Made by a program: the position numbers and the translations under genes
DNA from: Gaiellasilicea sp963749515
Lineage (GTDB): Bacteria > Actinomycetota > Thermoleophilia > Gaiellales > Gaiellaceae
Reading direction: 5' to 3'
DNA: 64,000 nt
Assembly (NCBI GenBank): GCA_963749515.1
Contig: CAVVMR010000011.1
Coordinates: 1 to 64,000, forward strand
The notes under the pieces: model-generated
Told to the model about the DNA's origin: nothing
Database searches by the model: none
What the model saw: only the letters and a program-made list of their open reading frames with translations
Part shown: positions 42,101 to 50,941 of the stretch, one piece after another
How the letters are laid out: each line of letters starts with the position of its first letter
Numbering within the stretch: position 1 is the first letter of the stretch

Positions 42101-45100
42101 CCCTCGAAGCCTGGGTCCGCCCCACCAACCTCGGCAGCAACTGGCGCACGGCGATCCTGAAAGAGGCGACGGGCAGCATGAGCTACGGCCTCTACGCGAA
42201 CGGCGGCGACGCGGGGACGAAGGTGCCGACGGGCGAGATCGTCAGCGGCGGGTTCCGCATGGCGCCGGGGGCGACGCCGCTGGCCGTCAACACCTGGAGC
42301 CACCTCGCGACCACGTACGACGGCACCACGCTGCGCCTGTTCGTGAACGGCGTCCAGGCCGGACAGCTGGCCTTCAGCGGGGCGATCACAACCTCCACGG
42401 GCGCTCTGAAGATCGGCGGCAACTCCGTGTGGGGCGAGTGGTTCCAGGGCGAGATCGACGAAGTCCGCATCTACAACCGCGCCCTCACAGCCAGCGAGAT
42501 CACCGGCGACATGAACACCTCGATCAGCGCGCCCGACACACTGGCGCCGAGCGCGCCGGGGACCCTCACGGCGACCGGCGGGCTGGGGCAGATCGGTCTG
42601 AGCTGGGGCGCCGCGACGGACAACGTCGGCGTCTCCCGCTACAACGTCCACCGCGGCACCAGCGCCGGCTTCACCCCCAGCGCCGGCAACCGCATCGCAC
42701 AGCCGACCGGCACGAGCCACAACGACTCGTCGCTTGCGCCCGGCACCTACTTCTACAAGGTCACCGCCGAGGACCTCGTCGGCAACATCGGACCGGCCGG
42801 GAACGAGGCAAACGCAGTGTCCGCAGCCGACACGACGCCGCCGACGGTGACGATCACGGCGCCGGCGGGAGGCGCGACGGTGAGCGGGACGGTGGCGATC
42901 AACGCGAACGCAGCCGACAACGGCACGGTTGCAGGCGTCCAGTTCAGGCTCGACGGCGCGAATCTCGGCGCGGAGGACACCAGCGCCCCGTACTCGTTCT
43001 CGTGGGACACGTTCTCGGTCGCGAACGGCTCGCACACCCTCAGCGCGATTGCGCGCGACGCTGCCGGCAACACGACACCCGCGACGAACGTCCTCGTCAC
43101 GGCCTCGAACACCGGCTCGCCCGGCCTCGTGGCTGCGTGGGCGTTCGACGAGACAACCGGGACGACAACGGCTGACCAGTCAGGCAAGGGCAACGTCGGC
43201 ACGCTCGTCAACGCGACGCGTGTGACGACCGGCAAGTTCAACAACGCGCTCAACTTCAACGGCACGAACGCGTTGGTCAGCGTCGCGGACTCCGCCACGC
43301 TCGACCTGACCACCGGCATGACGCTCGAGGCCTGGGTGCGGCCGGCGGTCGCAGGCGGCTGGCGCACGGCGCTCGCCAAGGACCAGCCCGGCAACCTCGC
43401 CTACGGCATCTACACCAACACGAACGGCACCTTCCCGGGCGGCGAGATCTCCGTCGGCGGCTCGCAGCGGTCGCTCAACGGCACCTCGACGCTGCCGGTC
43501 GGGAGCTGGAGCCACCTCGCAGCCACCTACGACGGCGCGACGCTCCGGATCTTCGTGAACGGAACACAGTCCGCGCAGCTCTCGGTCGCAGGCTCGATCG
43601 CCACCTCCAGCTCGGCGCTGCACATCGGCGGCAACAGCGTCTGGGGCGAGTGGTTCAACGGCTCGATCGACGAGGTTCGCGTCTACAACCGCGCCCTGAG
43701 CGCCGCCGAGCTCCAGAACGACATGGTCCGCAGCATCACGCCCGACACAGTGGCGCCGACGATCACGGCCCGGACGCCGGCCCCGGGATCGGCGGGAGTC
43801 AACGCCGGCACCTCGGCGACGGTGAGGTTCAACGAGCTGATGGCCGCCGGGTCCTTCACCGCCTCGAGCTTCCAGCTCAGGGACGCACTGAGCGCAGTCG
43901 TCCCGACGAACGTCACCTACGACCCGGTGACGAGCATCGCGACGCTGACGCCGCAGAACGCGCTTCAGTACGGGGCGAGCTACAACGTCACCGTCAAGGG
44001 AGCCGCGGGCGGCGTGACCGACCTCGCGGGGAACCCGCTCGCCGCCGACTCCACCTGGTCGTTCTCGGTCGAGGCTTCACCGCCGCCGATCCTCGTCGTC
44101 GGCTCGACCGGGAATCCGTTCGGGGCATACATCGGCGAGATCCTCCGGAACGAAGGACTGCAGGCGTTCACGACGATCGACGTGGCGTTCGTCTCGCCCG
44201 CGCTGCTCGCGCAGTTCAACGTCGTCATCCTCGGGAACACGACGCTCAGCCCTGCACAGGTCACGACGCTCACCGGCTGGGTGAACGGCGGCGGCAACCT
44301 CGTGACGATGCGGCCGGACAAGCAGCTCGCGAGCCTGCTCGGACTGACGGACTCGGGCACGACGCTCTCGAACGCCTACCTCCAGGTCGCCACCGGCACC
44401 GAGCCGGGCGCCGGGATCGTCGGCAGCACGATCCAGTTCCACGGCACCGCCGACCGCTACACGCTGAACGGCGCGACCTCGGTCGCGACGCTCTACTCGA
44501 ACGCGACGACCGCGACCACGAGCCCCGCGGTGACGCTGCGGTCGGTCGGCGCGAGCGGCGGACAGGCGGCGGCGTTCACGTACGACCTCGCGCGCTCGGT
44601 CGTCTACACGCGCCAGGGCAATCCCGCCTGGGCAGGCCAGGAGCGTGACGGCGTGGCCGGGATCCGGCCCGACGACCTCTTCTACGGCGCCAGGGCCGGC
44701 GACGTGCAGCCCGACTGGATCGACACGAACAAGATCGGGATCCCACAGGCGGACGAGCAGCAGCGGCTGCTGGTGAACCTGGTCACGGTCATGGCGCGCG
44801 ACAAGCTTCCGCTCCCGCGCTTCTGGTATCTGCCGCGCGGCGAGAAGGCCGTCGTCGTCCTCGGCGGCGACGACCATTCGCCGAGCCAGGCGCCCGGCGG
44901 CACCGCCAGCCACTTCGACCGCTACAAGGCACTGAGCCCGGCCGGCTGCTCGGTCGCCGACTGGGAGTGCGTGCGCTCCACGTCCTACATCTATCCGAAC
45001 GCGACGCTGACCAACGCTCAGGCGGCGACCTACAACTCCGAGGGCTTCGAGATCGGCGTGCACCCCCTGGTGGCGTCCTGCCCGACCGCGCCGATGACGG

Positions 45101-45840
45101 AAGCGGAGCTCGGCACGTTCTACGACACGCAGCTCGCCTCGTTCCAGGCGAAGTACACGAGCCTTGCGCCTCAGGTGTCGAGCCGCACCCACTGCGTGTA
45201 CTGGCCCGACTGGGCGTCGAACGCCAAGGTCGAGCTGGCGCGCGGCATCCGCCTCGACGCGAACTACTACCACTACCCCGGGCCGTGGATCGGGGCCAAG
45301 CCGGGCTTCATGAACGGCGGCGGCTTCCCGATGCGCTTCGCAGACCTCGACGGGACGCAGCTCGACATCTACCAGCAGAACACGAACCTGACCGACGAGT
45401 CGACCACGTCCTTCTCGACCTCGATCAATGCACTGCTCGACAACGCGATCGGCGCCCCGGGCTACTACGGCGCGTTCGCGGCGAACGTGCACACCGACGC
45501 TCCGGCTCCGCACGCGGGCGCGGAGACCATCGTCGCCGCGGCGCAGGCTCGCAGCGTCCCGCTGATCTCCCACCGGCAGCTGTTGCAATGGGTCGACGGC
45601 CGGAACGGCTCGACGATCCGGGGCCTCAACTGGAGCGGCGGCACATTCACCTTTGTCACGACGGTCGGCGCGGGCGCAAACGGCCTGCAGACGATGCTGC
45701 CGCTGCAGGGTCCTGCGGGCACGCTCACCGGGATTACGCGCGGTGGTACGCCCGTCACGTACTCCGTGCAGACGATCAAGGGCATCCAGTACGCCATGTT
45801 CACAGCAGTCACCGCGACGTTCGTGGCGACGTACGCCTGA
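36151..45840 (+). CDS. Giant secreted protein: copper-radical-oxidase propeller, LamG/FN3 array, deacetylase-like C-terminus
   Basis: A 3,229-residue exported protein with a signal peptide (about 1-41). Residues 45-510 form a galactose/glyoxal-oxidase-like seven-bladed propeller that keeps all copper and cofactor residues: Cys107 and Tyr156 (thioether pair), Tyr370, His371 and His451. It is followed by an Ig-like domain (513-610), four LamG-type concanavalin folds (about 613-820, 1216-1428, 1915-2127, 2322-2528), ten FN3 domains, another Ig domain and a SbsA-type domain (2531-2645). The end is a ThuA/glutamine-amidotransferase-like segment (2647-2880) and a deacetylase-like domain with GGDDHS, GVHP and RTHC. 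An internal 1,416-bp block is duplicated. I infer a surface enzyme that binds and oxidises or de-acetylates the polysaccharide made by the locus. Confidence 0.85.
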   Translation: MRRTATHTNRLWRGMPSWKRSLLAMLAVLAALVQLGGSSAAPGDPPNINGDWSAPFAWPIVAVHMSLTSTGEVFALDGFGAALNSERVWNPQTGIFTSVPYGRNLFCGGHVQLADGRTLIVGGHIAAYEGLADTTLFNANTDTYFRGADMEEARWYPTATQMPDGKVLVYAGDRIVQNRPGQPHALEDASVNSLPELYNPANNTWTSLTSAQRTTPLYPQMFVLSDGRVIDVGPDTTTRILTPGSWTWSTLNTSPFDGHSAVMYRPNKIMKSGTWADPDFGGPLAYDTNGRTAVLDMDAPSPTWRETSPMGRGRAYHNMTLLPDGTVLASGGSSRSDGLDLSRSVLPAEIWNPDTETWTEVDALQNGRQYHSTALLLPDGRVLMAGGGAVGGGTDIKNGEIYSPPYLFKGPRPLITSSPASMSYGATFDVNTPNAAQIAKVSLIRSPSVTHALDMNQRFQFLNFTQSSGKVTVTAPANSNLAPPGDYLLFLVDTNGVPSIGSFVRQNPAPLSGDTTPPTVSVTAPTNGATVSGTIQVTANASDNDAVVGVQFKLDGADLGPEDTSAPYSFTWSTTTVPNGSHTITAVARDPSANAATSASVPITVTNNSPPPGIVAAYGFDTGAGAAVTDGSGNGNNGTLTNATWAGATAGRFGNALSFNGTNASVTIPDSASLDLTSGMTIEAWINPTALGNTWRTVAMKEQPGYYAYGMYASTGAGTAVPSGNGMIGAVDRDVRGPAQLPLNTWTHLATTYNGSVLALYVNGTQVATLLASGSISTSAGALKFGGNAIWGEWFAGLIDELRVYNRALTVAEIQGDMTRPVTGGDTQAPSVPGSLGAVGSVGRATLSWSASSDNVGVVRYNVHRGTSAGFAVSVANRIGQPATPGFVDTTAPGSYFYKVTAEDAAGNISAVSNEAAATVLADTTAPSQPVGLSGSVVGSTVNLSWTASSDNVGVSRYNLHRATSAGFTPTAGNRIAQPTTPSYADPGLATGSYFYKVTAEDAAGNISVVSNEASATVADASPPSAPSSLAASVAGSTVNLSWAAATDNVGVSRYNLHRGSTSGFAPSPANRIAQPTGLSFADIGVSPGSYFYKLTAEDAAGNISPVSNTASATVADTSAPSTPTNLAATGGAGQANLTWTASTDNVGVSRYNLHRATSAGFTPTAGNRIAQPTGTAHTDSGLAAGTYYYRVTAEDAAGNLSPASNEATATTSAPPITGLVAAYGFDTGSGTSTPDQSGNTNNGTLSNATWTTTSKFGQALSFNGSNAAVTIPDHNTLDLTTGMTLEAWVRPTNLGSSYRTVLMKEQPGSMSYGLYANTSGPPVAPVGEVFINGYRDASGTTQLPLNTWTHLATTYNGNVLALYVNGVQAGQLVIAGSMVASTGPLKIGGNAIWGEWFQGEIDEVRVYNRALSAGEITADMAISITNPDASPPSAPGALSVVGALSSAQLSWGAASDNVGVSRYNVHRGTSAGFTPSAGNRIAQPTGLSYTDNVAAGTYFYRVIAEDAAGNLGPASNEASATVGDTQAPSVPGSLGAVGSVGRATLSWSASSDNVGVVRYNVHRGTSAGFAVSVANRIGQPATPGFVDTTAPGSYFYKVTAEDAAGNISAVSNEAAATVLADTTAPSQPVGLSGSVVGSTVNLSWTASSDNVGVSRYNLHRATSAGFTPTAGNRIAQPTTPSYADPGLATGSYFYKVTAEDAAGNISVVSNEASATVADASPPSAPSSLAASVAGSTVNLSWAAATDNVGVSRYNLHRGSTSGFAPSPANRIAQPTGLSFADIGVSPGSYFYKLTAEDAAGNISPVSNTASATVADTSAPSTPTNLAATGGAGQANLTWTASTDNVGVSRYNLHRATSAGFTPTAGNRIAQPTGTAHTDSGLAAGTYYYRVTAEDAAGNLSPASNEATATTSAPPITGLVAAYGFDTGSGTSTPDQSGNTNNGTLSNATWTTTSKFGQALSFNGSNAAVTIPDHNTLDLTTGMTLEAWVRPTNLGSNWRTAILKEATGSMSYGLYANGGDAGTKVPTGEIVSGGFRMAPGATPLAVNTWSHLATTYDGTTLRLFVNGVQAGQLAFSGAITTSTGALKIGGNSVWGEWFQGEIDEVRIYNRALTASEITGDMNTSISAPDTLAPSAPGTLTATGGLGQIGLSWGAATDNVGVSRYNVHRGTSAGFTPSAGNRIAQPTGTSHNDSSLAPGTYFYKVTAEDLVGNIGPAGNEANAVSAADTTPPTVTITAPAGGATVSGTVAINANAADNGTVAGVQFRLDGANLGAEDTSAPYSFSWDTFSVANGSHTLSAIARDAAGNTTPATNVLVTASNTGSPGLVAAWAFDETTGTTTADQSGKGNVGTLVNATRVTTGKFNNALNFNGTNALVSVADSATLDLTTGMTLEAWVRPAVAGGWRTALAKDQPGNLAYGIYTNTNGTFPGGEISVGGSQRSLNGTSTLPVGSWSHLAATYDGATLRIFVNGTQSAQLSVAGSIATSSSALHIGGNSVWGEWFNGSIDEVRVYNRALSAAELQNDMVRSITPDTVAPTITARTPAPGSAGVNAGTSATVRFNELMAAGSFTASSFQLRDALSAVVPTNVTYDPVTSIATLTPQNALQYGASYNVTVKGAAGGVTDLAGNPLAADSTWSFSVEASPPPILVVGSTGNPFGAYIGEILRNEGLQAFTTIDVAFVSPALLAQFNVVILGNTTLSPAQVTTLTGWVNGGGNLVTMRPDKQLASLLGLTDSGTTLSNAYLQVATGTEPGAGIVGSTIQFHGTADRYTLNGATSVATLYSNATTATTSPAVTLRSVGASGGQAAAFTYDLARSVVYTRQGNPAWAGQERDGVAGIRPDDLFYGARAGDVQPDWIDTNKIGIPQADEQQRLLVNLVTVMARDKLPLPRFWYLPRGEKAVVVLGGDDHSPSQAPGGTASHFDRYKALSPAGCSVADWECVRSTSYIYPNATLTNAQAATYNSEGFEIGVHPLVASCPTAPMTEAELGTFYDTQLASFQAKYTSLAPQVSSRTHCVYWPDWASNAKVELARGIRLDANYYHYPGPWIGAKPGFMNGGGFPMRFADLDGTQLDIYQQNTNLTDESTTSFSTSINALLDNAIGAPGYYGAFAANVHTDAPAPHAGAETIVAAAQARSVPLISHRQLLQWVDGRNGSTIRGLNWSGGTFTFVTTVGAGANGLQTMLPLQGPAGTLTGITRGGTPVTYSVQTIKGIQYAMFTAVTATFVATYA
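38623..40038 (+). repeat. 1,416-bp internal duplication, copy 1
   Basis: This block codes for four FN3 domains and the first half of a LamG domain. It recurs 2,097 bp downstream at 40720-42135. Reading both copies by eye I found one difference, at 39078/41175 (T/C, third codon position). Confidence 0.92.
40720..42135 (+). repeat. 1,416-bp internal duplication, copy 2
   Basis: Second copy of the block at 38623-40038. The LamG domains diverge sharply right after the block (TCGAGCTACCGG versus AGCAACTGGCGC), so the junction lies inside a domain, as expected from unequal crossing-over or gene conversion. Confidence 0.92.
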
Positions 45841-45986
45841 TGGAGCGACCTCATCAGTCGGCTAGGCACACCCTGGACCGACGCGTGTTGTCCCGGCAGA
45901 CGCCAGGACGGACAATGGGCATCAATGCGGGAGCAGGCACGGCGGCGTGCCGAGCTCCAGGGCAACGGCGGGAGCGGACTGAACTG

Positions 45987-48900
45987 ATGCGTTTCGGACT
46001 GGCGATTGTGTTCGGCCTGCTCTGCCTTGCCATGGCTGCTCCTGCCTGGAGCGCCCCCGGTCTCGTCGCGGCGTACTCGTTCGACGAGGGCTCGGGGCCG
46101 GCTGCGGTCGACGCATCCGGTAACGGCCACGCGGGCACGGTCGTCGGTGCGGCCTGGACGACCGGCGGCCGCTACGGCGGCGCCCTGTCCTTCGACGGCA
46201 CGAACGACTACGTCGGCCTCGGCAGCCTCGGCACCTTCTACCAGGGCGGCTTCACGCTTCAGGCCTGGGTGCAGAAGGCGACGACGAAGAACGACGTGGG
46301 CGTGCTGGGGACGTGGGCCGGCAGCGGTCCCATGATCTGGATCGACCATCTCGCATCGCGTTACCACCTGACGCTCAACGGCGGCCTCTCGAGCTACCTC
46401 GACTCCGGCCACAACCCGGTCCTCGGCACCTGGCAGCATCTCACCGCCAGCTACGACGGCAGCACGGCCCGCTTCTACATCGACGGCGTGGAGGTCGCGA
46501 GCCGCGCGGTCGGCGCCGGCGCCGGGACCTCGGACATCTGGCGCATCGGCGCCTACGGCGGCAGCCCGGGCGGCTTCTTCGACGGGCTCATCGACAACGT
46601 GCGCGTCTACAACCGCGCGCTCAGCGCCACCGAGATCCAGACCGACATGAACACGCCGGTCACGATCGCGAACGCGGGCGTTCCGACACAGCCGGCGAAC
46701 CTCGTCGTGACCACGCGGGCGAAGACGTCGCTCGCCGTCCAGTGGTCGCCGTCGACCGACGACATCGGCGTCACGGGCTACAACCTCTATCGCGACGGCA
46801 GCCTCGTCGGCAACACCACCGGGACGACGTTCACCTTCGGCACGCTGAGCTGCTCGACGAGCTACGAGCTCGGCGTCGAGGCGCTCGACGGCAACGGGAA
46901 CGTCTCGAGCAGGCTCGTCAGCGGCGCGTCGACGGCGCTCTGCGCAGGCCCGGTCGGGCTCGTCGCCGCCTACTCGTTCGACGAAGGCTCGGGCGCGAAT
47001 GCGGTCGACGGCTCCGGCAACGGCCACGCCGGCGCGATCTCGGGCGCTACGTGGACGAGTGCCGGCCGCTACGGCAGCGCGCTCAGCTTCGACGGCGTCA
47101 ACGACCAGGTCGGGCTCGGCAGCCTGGGCACCTTCTACCAGGGCGCCTTCACGCTCCAGGCCTGGGTGCAGAAGCAGACCGCCACCAAGAACGACGCCGC
47201 AATCGTCGGCACCTGGACCGGGACCGGCCCGATGCTCTGGGTCGACCATCTCGCCACGCGCTATCACCTCACGCTCGGCGGCAGCTATTCCGGCTACCTC
47301 GACTCCGGTCAGAGCCCCGTGGCTTCGACCTGGCAGCACATCGCCGCCACCTACGACGGCACGACCGCTCGCTACTTCATCGACGGCGTGCAGGTCTCGA
47401 GCCGTGCGGCTGCATCGGTCGGCAGCTCCGACACCTGGCGCATCGGCGCGTACGGCGGCAATCCGGGTGGCTTCTTCGACGGCGTCATCGACGACGTCCG
47501 CGTCTACAACCGCGCTCTCGGAGCAGCCGAGATCCGCACGGACATGAATCAGCCGGTGCCGGGACCCGATACGACTGCGCCCGGCGCGCCGGGAACGCCG
47601 AGCGCATCGAGCCCCGCCCTCGGGCGCGTCGACCTCTCCTGGACGGCCGCCAGCGACAACTGGGTCGTGACCCGGTACAACGTCCATCGCTCGACGAGCT
47701 CAGGCTTCACCCCGAGCCTCGCGAACCGCGTCGGCCAGCCGACAGGCACGACCTTCACCGAGACGGGCCTTTCGGCAGGCACTCACTACTACAAGGTCAC
47801 GGCCGAGGATGCGGCCGGCAACGTCGGGCCGGCCTCCGGCCAGGCGAGCGTCGCCGTCCTGGCGGATACGACGCCGCCGACTGCGTCCCTCACCGCGCCC
47901 GCGAACGGCGCGAACCTGAGCGGTGTCGTCGGGCTCGCCGCGACCGCCGCGGACGACCACGCCCTCGTCGGCGTCCAGTTCAAGCTCGACGGCGTCAATC
48001 TCGGCATCGAGGACATCGCGCCCCCGTACACCCTCTCCTGGGATACGCGGGCCGAGGTGAACGGTGCACACACGCTGACCGCGGTCGCTCGCGACGGCGC
48101 GAACAACACGACCTCCTCGAGCCCGGTGGCCGTCACGGTGACGAACGCCGGCGTCTCGACCACCGGCCTCCGCGCGGCCTACGGCTTCGACGAGACGTCG
48201 GGCTCGATCGCGCTGGACTCGTCAGGGAACAGCAAGACCGCGACGGTGATCGCCGGGACGTGGGCAGGCGCGGGACGCTTCGGCGGCGCGGTCTCCCTCA
48301 ACGGCACCTCGGCGCATGTGAACCCACCCGCGCTCGGCACCTTCTACAAGACGGGCTTCACCTACGAGGCGTGGGTCCGCAAGCAGACCGCGAAGAAGGA
48401 CGTGGCGCTCCTCGGCACGTGGGTGGGCTTCCAGGGCGGCGGCCCGATGATCTGGGTCGACCACCTCGCCGGCCACTACCGCCTGACCTTCGGCAACAGC
48501 TTCGCGAACTTCCTGGACTCCGGCCACTCGCCGCTCGTCGGCGAATGGCAGCACGTCGCGGCCACCTACGACGGCGCGGTGGCCCGCATCTACATCGACG
48601 GCGTCCAGACCGCGAGTGCGCCGTTCACCGGCCAGGTCGGCAACTCGACCCAGTGGCGGATCGGGGCCTTCGACGGCTCACCGGCCGGATTCCTCGACGG
48701 GCTGGTCGACAACGTCCGCATCTACGACCGCGCACTGAGCGCCGCGGAGATCCAGCTCGACAGGCTTTCGCGGATCCAGCCCGACCTGACGCCTCCGACC
48801 GTCGTCTCGACCACGCCTCCCGCCAGCGCGACCGACGTCGGCGTCGGCGAGAAGCTGAGCGTGAAGTTCAACGAGCCGATGCAGCCCGCATCGATCACCT

Positions 48901-50855
48901 CGACGACGTTCCAGCTGCGCAACGCGTCCAATGCACTCGTGCCGGCGACCGTCGCCTACGACGACACGACGAACACCGCGACGCTGACGCCGCTCGCCGC
49001 GCTGTCGTTCTCGTCCGCCTACACCGCCGTGCTGCAGGCCGGCGGCCCGAAGGACCTGCCGGGCAACGGGCTCGCCCAGTACACGTGGTCGTTCACGTCC
49101 GAGGACTCCCCGCCCGTCCTCCTGGTCACTTCGACGGCGAACCCGTTCTCTGCGTATCTGGGCGAGATCCTCCTGAACGAGGGCCTGAACGCCTACACGT
49201 CACTCGACCTCGCCCATGTCACGCCGGCGCTTCTTGCTCAGTTCGACACCGTCCTCCTGGGCGAGATGCCGCTGACCACCACGCAGGTGTCGACGTTCAC
49301 GACGTGGGTGAACGCGGGCGGCAACCTGATCGCGATGCGCCCCGACAAGAAGCTTGCGCCGCTCCTCGGCCTCACGGATGCGGGGACGACGCTTTCGAAC
49401 GCCTACCTGCGCGCGATCACGGAGGCAGGGATCACCACGCAGACCATCCAGTACCACGGCACCGCCGACCGGTACGGACTGAACGGCGCGATCTCGGTTG
49501 CGCAGCTCTACAGCAACTCCTCCACCGCCACCGTGAACCCGGCGGTCACCCTGCGCACGGTCGGCTCGAGCGGCGGTGAGGCGGCGTCGTTCACCTTCGA
49601 CCTCGCCCGCTCGGTGGTCTACACGCGCCAGGGCAACCCGGCCTGGGCCGGACAGGAGCGCGACGGCTCGCTGGGGATCCGCCCGAGCGACATGTTCTTC
49701 GGTGCGAAGCCCGGCGACGTCCAGCCGGACTGGATCGACACGAGCAAGATCGCGATCCCTCAGGCGGACGAGCAGCAGCGACTGCTCGCGAACCTGATCA
49801 CGCACGTCAGCCGCGACCGCGTCCCGGTTCCGCGCTTCTGGTACTTGCCGCGCGGCGAGAAGGCAGTCGTGCTGATGAGCGGCGACGACCACTCCACCAC
49901 GCAGGCGCCGGGCGGCACGGGGAGCCACTTCGACCGCTTCATCCAGCTGAGCCCGTCCGGCTGCGTCGTCGCGGACTGGGAGTGTGTGCGCGGAACCTCG
50001 TACGTGTATCCGCAGGCCAAGATCACGAACGCCGAAGCGGCTTCGTACCTGCTGTCCGGGTTCGAGATCGCGCTGCACCCGGTCGTCCTCTCGTGCCCGA
50101 CCGCGCCGGTCACCGCCGCAGAGCTGGCGGCGGTCTACGACGCGCAGCTGGCCGACTTCCATGCGAAGTACCCGAGCCAGCCGAACCCGGTCTCGAGTCG
50201 CACGCACTGTGTCTTCTGGCCGGACTGGGTCTCGAACGCGAAGGTCGAGCTGGCGCGCGGAATCCGGCTGGATGCGAACTACTACCACTATCCCGGCAGC
50301 TGGATCGGGTCGACGCCCGGCTTCATGAACGGCGGCGGCTTCCCGATGCGCTTCGCCGACCTCGACGGCACGCTCGTCGACGTCTACCAGCAGAACACAA
50401 ACCTCACGGACGAGTCGATCGCGTCCTTCGAGACCGCGACGACGACGCTCCTCGACAACGCTCTCGGCCCGCAGGGCTACTACGGAGCGTTCGGCGCCAA
50501 CGTGCACACGGACGACCCGGCGCCACAGGCGAGCGCCGAGGCGATCGTCGCCGCCGCCCAGGCACGAGGCGTCCCCGTGATCTCGTACAAGCAGATGCTC
50601 AACTGGGTCGACGGGCGCAACGGCTCGACGATCCGCGACGTCGCGTGGAGCTCCGGCACGCTCAGCTTCGGCGTCACAGTCGCCGCCGGGGCGAACGGGC
50701 TCCAGTCGATGTTGCCGGTCTCAGGGCCGTCGGGCACGCTGAGCGCGATCACGCGCGGCGGCAGCCCGGTAGCCTTCGCGGTGCAAACGATCAAGGGCGT
50801 GCAGTACGGCGTGTTCACCGCAGTCAGCGGCACCTACCAGGCGACGTACTCGTAG
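45987..50855 (+). CDS. Large secreted LamG protein with the same deacetylase-like C-terminus
   Basis: A 1,622-residue exported protein. A signal peptide (1-22, GLAIVFGLLCLAMAAPAWS) leads into LamG domain a (about 25-225), an FN3-like domain, LamG b (325-525), FN3, Ig-like, LamG c (725-930), a SbsA-type domain (933-1042), a ThuA-like segment and the deacetylase-like domain (GDDHST, HPVVLSC, RTHCVFWPDW). The last 690 residues are highly similar to those of the upstream giant protein, but the oxidase propeller is absent. It follows by 146 bp. The two may act on one substrate with different accessory domains. Confidence 0.85.
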   Translation: MRFGLAIVFGLLCLAMAAPAWSAPGLVAAYSFDEGSGPAAVDASGNGHAGTVVGAAWTTGGRYGGALSFDGTNDYVGLGSLGTFYQGGFTLQAWVQKATTKNDVGVLGTWAGSGPMIWIDHLASRYHLTLNGGLSSYLDSGHNPVLGTWQHLTASYDGSTARFYIDGVEVASRAVGAGAGTSDIWRIGAYGGSPGGFFDGLIDNVRVYNRALSATEIQTDMNTPVTIANAGVPTQPANLVVTTRAKTSLAVQWSPSTDDIGVTGYNLYRDGSLVGNTTGTTFTFGTLSCSTSYELGVEALDGNGNVSSRLVSGASTALCAGPVGLVAAYSFDEGSGANAVDGSGNGHAGAISGATWTSAGRYGSALSFDGVNDQVGLGSLGTFYQGAFTLQAWVQKQTATKNDAAIVGTWTGTGPMLWVDHLATRYHLTLGGSYSGYLDSGQSPVASTWQHIAATYDGTTARYFIDGVQVSSRAAASVGSSDTWRIGAYGGNPGGFFDGVIDDVRVYNRALGAAEIRTDMNQPVPGPDTTAPGAPGTPSASSPALGRVDLSWTAASDNWVVTRYNVHRSTSSGFTPSLANRVGQPTGTTFTETGLSAGTHYYKVTAEDAAGNVGPASGQASVAVLADTTPPTASLTAPANGANLSGVVGLAATAADDHALVGVQFKLDGVNLGIEDIAPPYTLSWDTRAEVNGAHTLTAVARDGANNTTSSSPVAVTVTNAGVSTTGLRAAYGFDETSGSIALDSSGNSKTATVIAGTWAGAGRFGGAVSLNGTSAHVNPPALGTFYKTGFTYEAWVRKQTAKKDVALLGTWVGFQGGGPMIWVDHLAGHYRLTFGNSFANFLDSGHSPLVGEWQHVAATYDGAVARIYIDGVQTASAPFTGQVGNSTQWRIGAFDGSPAGFLDGLVDNVRIYDRALSAAEIQLDRLSRIQPDLTPPTVVSTTPPASATDVGVGEKLSVKFNEPMQPASITSTTFQLRNASNALVPATVAYDDTTNTATLTPLAALSFSSAYTAVLQAGGPKDLPGNGLAQYTWSFTSEDSPPVLLVTSTANPFSAYLGEILLNEGLNAYTSLDLAHVTPALLAQFDTVLLGEMPLTTTQVSTFTTWVNAGGNLIAMRPDKKLAPLLGLTDAGTTLSNAYLRAITEAGITTQTIQYHGTADRYGLNGAISVAQLYSNSSTATVNPAVTLRTVGSSGGEAASFTFDLARSVVYTRQGNPAWAGQERDGSLGIRPSDMFFGAKPGDVQPDWIDTSKIAIPQADEQQRLLANLITHVSRDRVPVPRFWYLPRGEKAVVLMSGDDHSTTQAPGGTGSHFDRFIQLSPSGCVVADWECVRGTSYVYPQAKITNAEAASYLLSGFEIALHPVVLSCPTAPVTAAELAAVYDAQLADFHAKYPSQPNPVSSRTHCVFWPDWVSNAKVELARGIRLDANYYHYPGSWIGSTPGFMNGGGFPMRFADLDGTLVDVYQQNTNLTDESIASFETATTTLLDNALGPQGYYGAFGANVHTDDPAPQASAEAIVAAAQARGVPVISYKQMLNWVDGRNGSTIRDVAWSSGTLSFGVTVAAGANGLQSMLPVSGPSGTLSAITRGGSPVAFAVQTIKGVQYGVFTAVSGTYQATYS

Positions 50856-50941
50856 AACCTGCCGAAACCTGGCCCCCCGGCCAGTAGGACGGCGTGCGAC
50901 CGAGTACTAGTTTCAACCGGGTGCGATCACGGCGAGGACAC

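Noticed and set aside
37150..43035. A 1,961-codon open frame on the minus strand, antisense to the giant protein
   Set aside because: It mirrors the FN3/LamG repeats, has Val/Gly/Ala/Arg-rich low-complexity composition and no start context. It is the expected antisense of a GC-rich repeat gene.
43900..50500. Several further long antisense or shifted frames (e.g. 44077-45588, 45465-47687, 46313-49579, 49200-50507)
   Set aside because: All are Arg/Ala/Gly-rich shadows of the LamG genes; the genes in the chosen frames have signal peptides and domain matches.
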